Below are positions 36,926 to 44,400 of a stretch of 44,400 nt of DNA, one piece after another. The position numbers and the translations under genes were made by a program. The notes under the pieces were generated by a model, which did not search any database, was not told where the DNA came from, and saw only the letters and a list, made by a program, of their open reading frames with translations. Each line of letters begins with the position of its first letter. The first letter of the stretch is position 1. Source of the stretch: Actinomycetota bacterium (GTDB taxonomy: Bacteria; Actinomycetota; Actinomycetes; S36-B12; UBA5976); NCBI GenBank assembly GCA_017853815.1, contig JAFMIT010000002.1, positions 1-44,400 of the forward strand, given 5' to 3'.

Positions 36926-37714
36926 GTGCGTTTCACCGCAGCCCTTCGACGCAATCGCCTCGCGGCACCACTGGTCATGGTGGCAGCTCTTGTTGCTACT
37001 GGAGCCGCGTATGCCGCGATTGATTCGAGCACCTCGGCAGTCCAAGCAGCCGTCACGACAGAAACGTCGGTCACTCAAGGCAAGATGCTGTTCGCTGAAG
37101 GTTGCTCTTCCTGCCACGGCCTCAACGCCGAAGGGACCACTGATGGCCCCTCGCTGATTGGCGTCGGAGCTGCGGCGGTCGACTTCCAAGTGAGCTCCGG
37201 TCGCATGCCAATGGCAACGCAAGGCATCCAAGCGCCGCGCAAGGAGAGCATTTACTCCGAAGAAGAGATCGCTGCTTTGGCCGCATGGGTTGCGAGCCTT
37301 GCACCAGGACCTGCAATCCCTACAGATGAAGACATCAACACCGCGGGCGCGAATCTCGCCGAGGGCGGCGAGGCTTTCCGAGTCAACTGTGCGCAGTGCC
37401 ACAACTTTGCTGGCCAGGGTGGTGCGTTGACGGGCGGCAAGTACGCACCAAACCTCAACAAAGCAACTGCTCGTCAGATCTATGAAGCAATGCTCACCGG
37501 CCCACAGAACATGCCGATTTTTTCTGATGAAACCCTGCCAAAGGAACAAAAGCGAGCCATCATCGCTTACATCGAAGAGATGCGTAACGGTGCAAATCCA
37601 GGCGGCCTTGACCTTGGCAAATATGGCCCAGTGACCGAGGGTCTCTTTGCCTGGACTGCTGGTTTCTTGCTGCTGATTGTTGCGGCAGTTTGGATTGGAG
37701 TGAAAGCCAAGTGA
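36926..37714 (+). CDS. qcrC: Dihaem cytochrome c subunit of the bcc complex
   Basis: A 262-residue membrane-anchored cytochrome c. An N-terminal signal/anchor helix (about residues 12-32) is followed by two haem c sites, CSSCH at 60-64 and CAQCH at 155-159, and a C-terminal helix (240-259). In actinobacteria this two-haem QcrC replaces soluble cytochrome c and passes electrons straight to the aa3 oxidase in a supercomplex. GTG 36926 is preceded by TAGGAA. The stop overlaps the qcrA start. Confidence 0.95.
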   Translation: MRFTAALRRNRLAAPLVMVAALVATGAAYAAIDSSTSAVQAAVTTETSVTQGKMLFAEGCSSCHGLNAEGTTDGPSLIGVGAAAVDFQVSSGRMPMATQGIQAPRKESIYSEEEIAALAAWVASLAPGPAIPTDEDINTAGANLAEGGEAFRVNCAQCHNFAGQGGALTGGKYAPNLNKATARQIYEAMLTGPQNMPIFSDETLPKEQKRAIIAYIEEMRNGANPGGLDLGKYGPVTEGLFAWTAGFLLLIVAAVWIGVKAK

Positions 37715-38742
37715 GCGACGTCGTACATCACGAGTCTTCCGAGAATCGTCCAGCACCAGCCCCGATCCCCCATGAACTTCGCCGCACCGACATCGATGCG
37801 CGCGCTGCTCGTCGAGCCGAGCGCCAAGTCGCCACGATGTTCGCTCTCAGTGCTCTCTTTGCAGTTCTGTTTGTCGTCTCGTTCGTAGGCATTGACCCAG
37901 AATTCGAAATGGGTCTCCCAGTCATCGGCACTACCCGCCCGCTCAATATCGCTATGGGCGTGTGCATGGGCTTGTCCATCTTGCTCATTGGCACTGGCGC
38001 AATCCACTGGGCGCGCAAGTTGATGCCAGATGTCGAAGTTGTTGAAGAGCGCCATGACTTCGCTTCCTCGGACGAAGACAAAGCTCGTTTGGCCGAAACC
38101 TTTGGCGCTGGCGTCGAGGATTCAGGTTTCGTAAAGCGTCCGATTATTCGCCGTACTCTGCTTGGCGCGATGGCACTTTTCCCGATTCCTCTCGTAGTAA
38201 TGCTTCGGGATTTGGGTCACGATCCAGACCCAGCCGGCAGTTTGAAGCGCACCATGTGGCGTAGCGGCATGCGTCTTGTCACTGACTCGACTCATGAGCC
38301 CATCAAGGCTGACGCCATTCCAGTAGGCAACCTCATCAACGCGATTCCAGATGGTCTCGTCGAGCTCGAAGAAGAAGAGGGCAACCTCAACGAGCGCGCG
38401 AAGGCCGTCATCATCGTCGTGCGAATCGATCCAGCCGACATCGTCTCTCAACAAGGCGGAACAGCTGAAGAGCCATGGGACTACAACGGTGTCTTGGCAT
38501 ATAGCAAAGTCTGCACGCACGTAGGCTGCCCGATTTCACTCTACGAACAGCGCACCCATCATTTGTTGTGCCCTTGCCATCAATCGACGTTCGATCTTGC
38601 AGACAGTGGCCGAGTGGTCTTTGGTCCCGCCGTCAGGCGCATGCCGCAATTAGCCATTAGCGTTGACTCCGAGGGTTACCTCATCGCACGTGGCGACTTC
38701 GCCGAACCTATTGGTCCAAGCTTCTGGGAGATTGCACAGTGA
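37711..38742 (+). CDS. qcrA: Rieske iron-sulphur subunit of the bcc complex
   Basis: A 343-residue protein with three transmembrane helices and a C-terminal Rieske domain: CTHVGC and CPCHQS bind the [2Fe-2S] cluster through Cys/His pairs. A twin-arginine (IIRRTLLGA) just before the third helix fits the known dual Sec/Tat insertion of actinobacterial Rieske proteins. GTG 37711 overlaps the qcrC stop (GTGA); a TTG at 37690 is an unlikely alternative. It carries electrons from menaquinol to QcrC. Confidence 0.95.
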   Translation: MSDVVHHESSENRPAPAPIPHELRRTDIDARAARRAERQVATMFALSALFAVLFVVSFVGIDPEFEMGLPVIGTTRPLNIAMGVCMGLSILLIGTGAIHWARKLMPDVEVVEERHDFASSDEDKARLAETFGAGVEDSGFVKRPIIRRTLLGAMALFPIPLVVMLRDLGHDPDPAGSLKRTMWRSGMRLVTDSTHEPIKADAIPVGNLINAIPDGLVELEEEEGNLNERAKAVIIVVRIDPADIVSQQGGTAEEPWDYNGVLAYSKVCTHVGCPISLYEQRTHHLLCPCHQSTFDLADSGRVVFGPAVRRMPQLAISVDSEGYLIARGDFAEPIGPSFWEIAQ

Positions 38743-40382
38743 GTCTCACGCAACAGTCACCAACTTCAAAAGTCCTGACCTGGGCGGATGAGCGCTTCGG
38801 CGCCGCAAAGGGTCTTCGCGTCGCCATGAACAAAGTGTTCCCCGATCACTGGTCGTTCATGCTCGGCGAAATCGCGTTGTACTCGTTCATCATCATCTTG
38901 CTATCCGGCACCTACCTAACACTCTTCTTCGTTCCTTCGATGACTGAGATCGTCTACAACGGTTCCTACGTGCCGCTTAAAGGCGTAAAGATGACTGAGG
39001 CCTACGCCTCATCTCTTGACATCTCGTTCGATGTCCGCGGCGGTTTGTTGATGCGTCAGATTCATCACTGGGCAGCGCTTTTCTTCGTCGGCGCTATGAG
39101 CGTGCATATGCTGCGCGTTTTCTTCACAGGCGCTTTCCGCAAACCCCGTGAACTCAACTGGGTTATCGGAACAGTGCTGTTGACCCTCGGCATTGTTGAA
39201 GGTTTCGCAGGCTATTCGTTGCCGGACGATTTGCTGTCAGGCACGGGCCTTCGAATTACTCAAGGCATCATTCTTGCAACCCCCGTTATCGGAACTTGGG
39301 CATCGTCTCTTCTCTTCGGTGGCGAGTTCCCCGGAACAGACTTCATTCCCCGACTGTTCACGATTCACGTGCTGCTGGTTCCGGGCATCATTCTGGCTCT
39401 CGTCACGGTTCACATGCTGCTGGTTGTCTTCCATAAGCACACGCAGTTCCCCGGCCCAGGACGTACCAACAAGAACGTTGTTGGTTACCCACTGCTTCCT
39501 GTGTATGTCGCAAAAGCTGGCGGTTTCTTCTTCATCGTCTTCGGCATCACGACGTTGCTTGCCGCACTCGTGACCATCAACCCCATTTGGATGTTTGGAC
39601 CGTACGTGCCGAACGCAGTGTCCGCAGGTTCTCAGCCTGACTGGTACATGGGCTTCCTCGATGGCGCTGTTCGACTGATGCCAGGTATCGAAGTGCAGAT
39701 CTTCGGTGGCACCTTGGGCCTGAACATGCTCGTTCCTGCGATGGTTATCCCAGGCATCATGTTCACGCTCCTTGGTCTATACCCATGGATCGAAGCATGG
39801 GCTTCTGGTGATCGCTCAATTCATAACTTGCTCGATCGTCCACGTAACGCCCCAACGCGTACCGCACTCGGAGTCATGGCTCTCACGTTCTACGTGATCC
39901 TTTGGGCATCTGGCGGCAATGACTTGATCGCGACCACTTTTGGCCTCTCGATCAACTCGATCACGTGGACGCTTCGCTTTGGACTCTTCATCTTGCCGGC
40001 AATTGCGTTCTGGGTCACCAAGCGCATCTGCCTTTCGCTGCAACGCCGCGATCGCGAAAAGCTTCTGCACGGTCGCGAATCAGGACGCATCATGCGTTTG
40101 CCTCACGGTGAGTTCATCGAAATCCACGAGCCAATCTCCGACAAGGAAAAGGCAAAGCTGCTTTCGAAGGTGGATATCACTCCACTCGCACTCCCCGCCG
40201 CCGAGGATGCCAACGGTGTGGCCCTCCCCCAGGCCCGCAAGCGGCGCATCCAGGCGAAGGTTTCGCAATGGTTCTACGCTGACAACGTGCCGCGACCAAC
40301 GGCTGCGGAATTGGAAGAGGCCGAAGCGCACTTCGCTCATCTCGAAAGTGGACACCACGACCGAGAGCTTGAATCGCACTAG
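38739..40382 (+). CDS. qcrB: Cytochrome b subunit of the bcc complex
   Basis: A 547-residue polytopic protein housing the quinone sites and two b haems. The haem-ligand His pairs are in RQIHHWAALFFVGAMSVHM and FTIHVLL/VTVHMLL. PDWYMGFLDG is the Qo-site motif equivalent to PEWY. The long charged C-terminal extension (residues 420-547) is usual in actinobacteria. GTG 38739 overlaps the qcrA stop by four bases. A terminator follows 23 bp after the stop. It is the target class of QcrB inhibitors such as Q203 in mycobacteria. Confidence 0.96.
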   Translation: MSLTQQSPTSKVLTWADERFGAAKGLRVAMNKVFPDHWSFMLGEIALYSFIIILLSGTYLTLFFVPSMTEIVYNGSYVPLKGVKMTEAYASSLDISFDVRGGLLMRQIHHWAALFFVGAMSVHMLRVFFTGAFRKPRELNWVIGTVLLTLGIVEGFAGYSLPDDLLSGTGLRITQGIILATPVIGTWASSLLFGGEFPGTDFIPRLFTIHVLLVPGIILALVTVHMLLVVFHKHTQFPGPGRTNKNVVGYPLLPVYVAKAGGFFFIVFGITTLLAALVTINPIWMFGPYVPNAVSAGSQPDWYMGFLDGAVRLMPGIEVQIFGGTLGLNMLVPAMVIPGIMFTLLGLYPWIEAWASGDRSIHNLLDRPRNAPTRTALGVMALTFYVILWASGGNDLIATTFGLSINSITWTLRFGLFILPAIAFWVTKRICLSLQRRDREKLLHGRESGRIMRLPHGEFIEIHEPISDKEKAKLLSKVDITPLALPAAEDANGVALPQARKRRIQAKVSQWFYADNVPRPTAAELEEAEAHFAHLESGHHDRELESH

Positions 40383-40404
40383 GTCGCATTTCAGCTGTAC
40401 ATCC

Positions 40405-40448
40405 AACAGCCCCGGACCACCCACAGCGGGTGTCACTCCGGGGCTGTT
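40405..40448 (+). terminator. Terminator after qcrB
   Basis: A 12-bp stem AACAGCCCCGGA/TCCGGGGCTGTT encloses a 20-nt loop that itself can pair CACCC with GGGTG. It separates the respiratory operon from the acyltransferase gene. Confidence 0.85.
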
Positions 40449-40461
40449 TGATGTTGTGGAC

Positions 40462-40467
40462 TAGTTT
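40462..40467 (+). promoter_or_regulatory. -10 element TAGTTT, leaderless start of the acyltransferase gene
   Basis: TAGTTT, then TGAGAC (6 nt), then ATG 40474. It lies just after the qcrB terminator. Confidence 0.5.
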
Positions 40468-40473
40468 TGAGAC

Positions 40474-41859
40474 ATGAATTTTCTGCATGATGTCAGTGAA
40501 AAGGCTGCCGCAGAAACTCCTGAAGGACGCGATCGTGTCATCGATGGCATTCGCGCCTTCGCCATCGTGGGGGTTGTCTTCGGCCATTTGCTGATGGGTC
40601 TGGTGTTCTGGAAAGACGGAGTGCCTTTTCTTGGCAACCTACTAGCGAGCTCGCTGCCGCTGCAATTGCTCACCTGGATCCTTCAGGTGATGCCACTTTT
40701 CTTCATCGCGGGCGGTGCAGCCAATCTGTTGTCGTGGGATTCAGCAAGAAGCAAAGCTCTGCCGTATCACATGTGGCTCTGGAACCGAGTTCGCCGGCTC
40801 ATGAAGCCCATCACTGTGTACATGATGGTCATGGCGCCGGTTGGTGCGTTGGTCTACAAAATCGCCAAACCAGCAGTAGCGACGCCGTTTTTGATGCTGA
40901 CTACTCAGCTGCTCTGGTTCGTCGGTATTTACATTCTCATCACTGCGCTGACACCAGTGCTCGTGAGCATGGAGCGGCGTTTTCATTTTGGGGCGGCAGC
41001 TCTCTGGTTCGTCGCGACGGTTCTCATCGACATGGGCCGGCTGTACTGGGGTTGGCCGGCTGCCCTTGGACTCTTGAACTTCATCGGCGTGTGGGCAATT
41101 GCCTGCCACTGTGGCTACTGGTACATCCAACGAGAATCCAATCGCACCGCGATTGCCGCCCTTGGCACGCTCCTGCTTGGTCTGAACATCGCTCTCGTGT
41201 ACTACGGGCCTTATCCCGTTTCGCTGGTTGGTCTGCCCGGAGAAGATTTCAGCAACATGGCGCCACCGTCGCTCGTGATGGCAGTGCACACGCTCATCAC
41301 GTTTTGTGCCCTCACCGCACTTCGACCTGCGATTGTCCGTCTGCTCGACAACACCCGTGTCTGGCGGCGAGTGGTTGAGGTGAACATCGCAGCCATGACC
41401 ATCTACCTGTGGCACTTACCCGTGATTGTCCTTGGAACCATGCTGTTTCACTCGATAGGTTGGGATCGACCTACGCTCCAGAACGATGCGGGCGTGGTTT
41501 TGCCTACTGATGGCTTCTTCCTGGCGAGCATTCCGTACTGGTTGACCTGTGCGTTCCTTATCTTCTGGGCAGTGCAAGTGCTGTGGGTGACAGAACACAT
41601 CCGCCTACCGTGGTGGGATAAGCCCCTCGAGAAGGCCCGTGGCCACTGGTACAACGAGGCCTTAGCAATCCCCGCAGCGATTGCCATTGGTGTCAGTTTG
41701 ATATTGCTCGCTGGCGCAGGTTTGGCTGGTTTCCCGAGTCGAGATCATGAGTTTGGCGGCTTACATTGGACGAGCGGACAAGCGGTGCTGGCTCTAGCAA
41801 TCGGCATTGTTGGGCTGCGGACCGCAGTAGCTCTCGGCAGTTCCAAGAACCCCAAATAG
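40474..41859 (+). CDS. Acyltransferase-3 family membrane protein
   Basis: A 461-residue membrane protein with ten or more hydrophobic segments. The N-terminal RDRVIDGIRAFAIVGVVFGH carries the conserved Arg and His38 of the acyltransferase-3 (Acyl_transf_3, PF01757) family. Members O-acetylate or O-succinylate sugars and cell-envelope glycans. It has its own promoter and lies between the qcrB and ctaF terminators, so it is unlikely to be a respiratory subunit. The substrate is unknown. Confidence 0.85.
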   Translation: MNFLHDVSEKAAAETPEGRDRVIDGIRAFAIVGVVFGHLLMGLVFWKDGVPFLGNLLASSLPLQLLTWILQVMPLFFIAGGAANLLSWDSARSKALPYHMWLWNRVRRLMKPITVYMMVMAPVGALVYKIAKPAVATPFLMLTTQLLWFVGIYILITALTPVLVSMERRFHFGAAALWFVATVLIDMGRLYWGWPAALGLLNFIGVWAIACHCGYWYIQRESNRTAIAALGTLLLGLNIALVYYGPYPVSLVGLPGEDFSNMAPPSLVMAVHTLITFCALTALRPAIVRLLDNTRVWRRVVEVNIAAMTIYLWHLPVIVLGTMLFHSIGWDRPTLQNDAGVVLPTDGFFLASIPYWLTCAFLIFWAVQVLWVTEHIRLPWWDKPLEKARGHWYNEALAIPAAIAIGVSLILLAGAGLAGFPSRDHEFGGLHWTSGQAVLALAIGIVGLRTAVALGSSKNPK

Positions 41860-41907
41860 GCAAGAGCTCCACATAGATTCAATCTCCTGCGTGCAGACGG
41901 CAAAAAA

Positions 41908-41940
41908 ATAACCCCCGCAAGCGAGTGCCGCGGGGGTTAT
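41908..41940 (-). terminator. Intrinsic terminator of the ctaC-ctaD-ctaF operon
   Basis: An 11-bp stem (ATAACCCCCGC/GCGGGGGTTAT) with an 11-nt loop is followed on the minus strand by a run of seven T, a classic terminator shortly after the ctaF stop. It may also stop the convergent acyltransferase transcript. Confidence 0.9.
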
Positions 41941-41949
41941 CAATGTCGT

Positions 41950-42348
41950 TTAATAATCAGCAAATGATCCGCGCTGGTACTCAAACAGCCAGCCAAAGAC
42001 TGCCCAGAGCAACAACGTGATTCCCAAGACCATAATCCAGGTTGCGAAAATCAACCCAAGGAAAGTAATTGCAGCACCCGCAGCGACTGGGAGTGGCCAC
42101 CAAGAGTGAGGGCTGAAGAAACCATAGTCGGCATCGGCCTCGTCAATTTCAGCATCAAGCCGGTCCTCTGGGCGTGGTCCAATCTTCTTGCCCGTAAACA
42201 ACATGTACGAGCCAATAATGATGGAGAGTCCGGCCGTCAACGCAAGCGCGGTGGTGCCGATAACGTCGCCCGTCATAACGGAGTAGATCACGGCGATTAC
42301 TGCATAAAAAGCGGCCGCAGCAGTGAAAAGCCAGCCTTCAACTTTCAT
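41950..42348 (-). CDS. ctaF: Cytochrome c oxidase subunit IV (actinobacterial CtaF)
   Basis: A 132-residue protein with four hydrophobic helices, opening KVEGWLFTAAAAFYAVIAVIY; the central loop GPRPEDRLDAEIDEADADYGFFSPHSWWP is the family signature (only part quoted: PEDRLDAEIDEADADYGFF). It is an accessory subunit of the aa3 oxidase specific to actinobacteria. The start codon ATG 42348 lies 15 bp after the ctaD stop, in the same transcript as ctaC and ctaD. It is followed by the terminator. Confidence 0.93.
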   Translation of the reverse strand: MKVEGWLFTAAAAFYAVIAVIYSVMTGDVIGTTALALTAGLSIIIGSYMLFTGKKIGPRPEDRLDAEIDEADADYGFFSPHSWWPLPVAAGAAITFLGLIFATWIMVLGITLLLWAVFGWLFEYQRGSFADY

Positions 42349-42363
42349 CTCAATCTACTTTCG

Positions 42364-44031
42364 TTAGTGGCTGTTCTCAGCAGCTTCTGGGTGATGCAGA
42401 TCAAACGCCGGACGTTCCGAACGAATACGAGGGAGGCTCACGAAGTTGTGTCGTGGCGGTGGGCATGAGGTCGCCCACTCAAGTGAAGCGCCCCAGCCCC
42501 ACGGGTCGTCGGACGTCACGAGCGGCGCATGGCGGTAGGTCTTGTATACGTTGTAAATGAAGACCAGGGTAGACGCACCAAGGATGAATGAACCAACTGT
42601 CGAAATCATGTTGAAGTCGGTGAAGCCATCGGAATCCAAGTAGTCGACATAGCGGCGAGGCATACCCATGACACCAAGCCAATGCTGAATGAGGAACGTC
42701 ATGTGGAAGCCGACAAACGCTAGCCAGAAGTGCAGTTTGCCTAGACGATCATCAAGCATGCGACCTGTCCACTTTGGCCACCAGAAGTAGAAGCCAGAGA
42801 ACATCGCAAAGACGACGGTACCGAAGACGACGTAGTGGAAGTGAGCAACCACGAAGTACGTATCGGAGACATGGAAGTCAATCGGTGGCATGGCCAACAG
42901 CACGCCTGTCAAGCCACCGAAAAGGAAGGTTGCTAGGAAGCCAATAGTCCACAGCATGGGCGATTCAAAGGTGACAGATCCGCCCCACATCGTGCCAAGC
43001 CAGTTGAAGAACTTCACTCCGGTAGGCACCGCAATCAGCATCGTCGTGGTGCTGAAGAACGGAAGATTGACAGCACCCGTCACGTACATGTGGTGCGCCC
43101 ACACTGCCATAGACAGACCAGCGATCGCGATTGTTGCGAACACCAATCCCTTGTAACCAAAGATCGGCTTGCGACTGAAAACTGGGAGAACTTCAGAGGC
43201 AATACCAAAGAATGGAAGTGCCAGGATGTACACCTCAGGGTGACCGAAGAACCAGAAGAGGTGTTGCCAGAGCATCGCACCACCGTTGGCGGCATCAAAC
43301 ACGACGGAGCCGAATTTGCGATCAACTTCGAGGACGACGAGCGCCGCTGCCAGCACAGGGAAAGCCATGATGACCAAAACCGAGGTGAGCAAAACATTCC
43401 AGCTGAAGATGCTCATGCGGAACATCGTCATACCTGGTGCGCGCATCGTGAAGATTGTGGTGATGAAGTTGACGGCACCAAGAATGGTTCCAAGTCCACC
43501 GAGGGCAAGGCCGAGAAGCCACATGTCGCCGCCGGCGCCTGGAGAATTGACGGCATTCGAAAGTGGCGCATAGGCAAACCAACCAAACGACGCGGCGCCG
43601 CCAGGCGTGAAGAAGCCCGCACAAACGGTCGTGCCGCCAAAGAGGAACATCCAGTAGCCGAGCATGTTCAGGCGAGGGAAAGCTACGTCAGGAGCACCGA
43701 TTTGTAACGGCATGATGATGTTGGCAAAACCAACAAACAATGGCGTTGCAAAGAGGAACAACATGATGGTGCCATGCATCGTGAAGAGCTGGTTGTACTG
43801 CTCATTGTTGAGGAATTGCAGACCAGGACGTGCCAATTCAGCGCGCATCAACAGCGCCATTACGCCAGCAATGCCGAAGAAGACCATCGAAGTGATGAGG
43901 TACATGTAACCAATGGTCTTGTGGTCAGTCGACGTGATCCACTTAACGATGGTGCGGCCGAGACGTTCCTGTCGAGGAGCGCGTGGTGCTGCGTACTCAG
44001 AGGTTGATGGGCGATCCGACAAGATTGTCAT
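42364..44031 (-). CDS. ctaD: Cytochrome c oxidase subunit I
   Basis: A 555-residue polytopic haem-copper oxidase catalytic subunit. Visible ligands are the low-spin haem His in FTMHGTIMLF, the Cu-B His-Tyr pair in FFGHPEVYIL, WAHHMYVTG (two further Cu-B His), and HFHYVV with the haem a3 and a His. The K-channel motif TTTMLIAVPTGVK is present. It reduces oxygen to water and pumps protons. The ATG overlaps the ctaC stop (ATGA). The C-terminal extension is cytoplasmic. Confidence 0.97.
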   Translation of the reverse strand: MTILSDRPSTSEYAAPRAPRQERLGRTIVKWITSTDHKTIGYMYLITSMVFFGIAGVMALLMRAELARPGLQFLNNEQYNQLFTMHGTIMLFLFATPLFVGFANIIMPLQIGAPDVAFPRLNMLGYWMFLFGGTTVCAGFFTPGGAASFGWFAYAPLSNAVNSPGAGGDMWLLGLALGGLGTILGAVNFITTIFTMRAPGMTMFRMSIFSWNVLLTSVLVIMAFPVLAAALVVLEVDRKFGSVVFDAANGGAMLWQHLFWFFGHPEVYILALPFFGIASEVLPVFSRKPIFGYKGLVFATIAIAGLSMAVWAHHMYVTGAVNLPFFSTTTMLIAVPTGVKFFNWLGTMWGGSVTFESPMLWTIGFLATFLFGGLTGVLLAMPPIDFHVSDTYFVVAHFHYVVFGTVVFAMFSGFYFWWPKWTGRMLDDRLGKLHFWLAFVGFHMTFLIQHWLGVMGMPRRYVDYLDSDGFTDFNMISTVGSFILGASTLVFIYNVYKTYRHAPLVTSDDPWGWGASLEWATSCPPPRHNFVSLPRIRSERPAFDLHHPEAAENSH

Positions 44032-44400
44032 TGAGTTACTCCTGCAGCGACTGAGACACGTCCGGAATCGAGAACGCCCACTTGGCCAGCATCTCGAAGT
44101 TTTTGAATATGAGCTTCGTACTCAGCACGGGTGACGACATGAACATCGAAGAGCATGCGAGCATGGTCAGCTCCACACAATTCGGTGCACTTGCCGGCGT
44201 ACACGCCGAGTTTGTTCGGAGTTGATTCAAACTTGTTCAAACGGCCAGGGATGACGTCCATCTTGTGAAGGAACGCTGGCACCCAGAAAGAGTGAATGAC
44301 ATCTGGCGACGTGAGTTCAAATCGCACGGTCTCGTTGACGGGCAGATACAACGCTGGTCGCTCGCCCGGAGTGCCGACTTCGTAAACACCTTCATCTAAG
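44028..44400 (-). CDS. ctaC: Cytochrome c oxidase subunit II (N-terminus outside the window)
   Basis: The C-terminal 123 residues of subunit II are visible and the frame continues beyond the right edge. The Cu-A site is shown by VIHSFWVP and GKCTELCGADHARM (C-x3-C, His and Met ligands). The segment ends in an unconserved acidic-poor tail. Cu-A accepts electrons from QcrC and passes them to subunit I. The stop codon overlaps the ctaD start by four bases. The signal peptide and transmembrane helices must lie outside the window. Confidence 0.95.
   Translation of the reverse strand, partial: LDEGVYEVGTPGERPALYLPVNETVRFELTSPDVIHSFWVPAFLHKMDVIPGRLNKFESTPNKLGVYAGKCTELCGADHARMLFDVHVVTRAEYEAHIQKLRDAGQVGVLDSGRVSVAAGVTQ

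Overview
The window is a gene-dense stretch (44.4 kb, about 45 protein genes, moderate GC) from a chromosome of an Actinomycetota bacterium. The evidence is the actinobacterial-type gene set and order: SepH, DUF5998, DUF4192, DUF7455 beside a HrdB/SigA-type sigma factor, a paralogous topoisomerase IV pair, class II DAHP synthase, ROK glucokinase, a DnaQ-UvrC fusion, and the qcrCAB/ctaCDEF bcc-aa3 respiratory cluster. Much of this order resembles what is known from streptomycetes. Moderate GC, very short intergenic spaces, overlapping stop codons and CrtYc/CrtYd lycopene cyclase genes would suit a compact aquatic lineage, but I cannot name the taxon from the sequence alone. I see no mobile elements, CRISPR arrays, tRNA or rRNA genes.

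Layout. 1-4.6 kb: inositol monophosphatase (cut by the window edge), sepH, thymidine kinase, an alkaline-phosphatase-superfamily hydrolase, DUF5998 and a GNAT acetyltransferase. 4.66-9.84 kb: a plus-strand run psuG-psuK (pseudouridine breakdown), parC and a sucrase/ferredoxin-like protein. 9.86-15.8 kb: TrxR-like ferredoxin-NADP reductase, beta-carbonic anhydrase, parE, a 63-aa zinc-finger-like protein and the primary sigma factor. 16-19.5 kb: EamA transporter, an exported Cys-containing protein, DUF4192 and a VOC protein. 19.5-22.4 kb: lycopene cyclase subunits divergent from a PASTA-type Ser/Thr kinase. 22.4-31.4 kb: alkyltransferase, class II DAHP synthase, PPi-type phosphofructokinase, acyltransferase, glucokinase, a small conserved protein, SRPBCC, long-chain acyl-CoA ligase and an NlpC/P60 peptidoglycan hydrolase. 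31.4-35.2 kb: two small Cys-rich proteins, a DEDD exonuclease/GIY-YIG fusion, trpD and an atypical receiver-domain protein. 35.2-44.4 kb: the respiratory block, ctaG divergent from ctaE-qcrC-qcrA-qcrB, an acyltransferase-3 membrane protein, then ctaF-ctaD-ctaC on the other strand (ctaC cut by the window edge).

How they work together. The 3' end encodes the cytochrome bcc-aa3 supercomplex: QcrC dihaem c, QcrA Rieske protein, QcrB cytochrome b, Cta subunits I-IV and the copper-chaperone-like membrane protein CtaG. The centre carries central metabolism (glucokinase, PPi-PFK, shikimate entry, anthranilate phosphoribosyltransferase, fatty-acid activation). The 11-16 kb segment groups replication/topology and transcription functions (ParE, SigA).

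Most notable observations: (1) at many operon-first genes the start codon lies exactly 6-7 nt after a TANNNT-like hexamer with no Shine-Dalgarno sequence, a strong signature of pervasive leaderless transcription; (2) the primary sigma factor carries a Cys4 zinc-ribbon-like insertion (C307, C310, C332, C335) just before its region 2; (3) an 18-bp tandem triplication spans the sepH stop codon and repeats that stop in frame; (4) psuG and the GNAT gene diverge with overlapping start/promoter regions.
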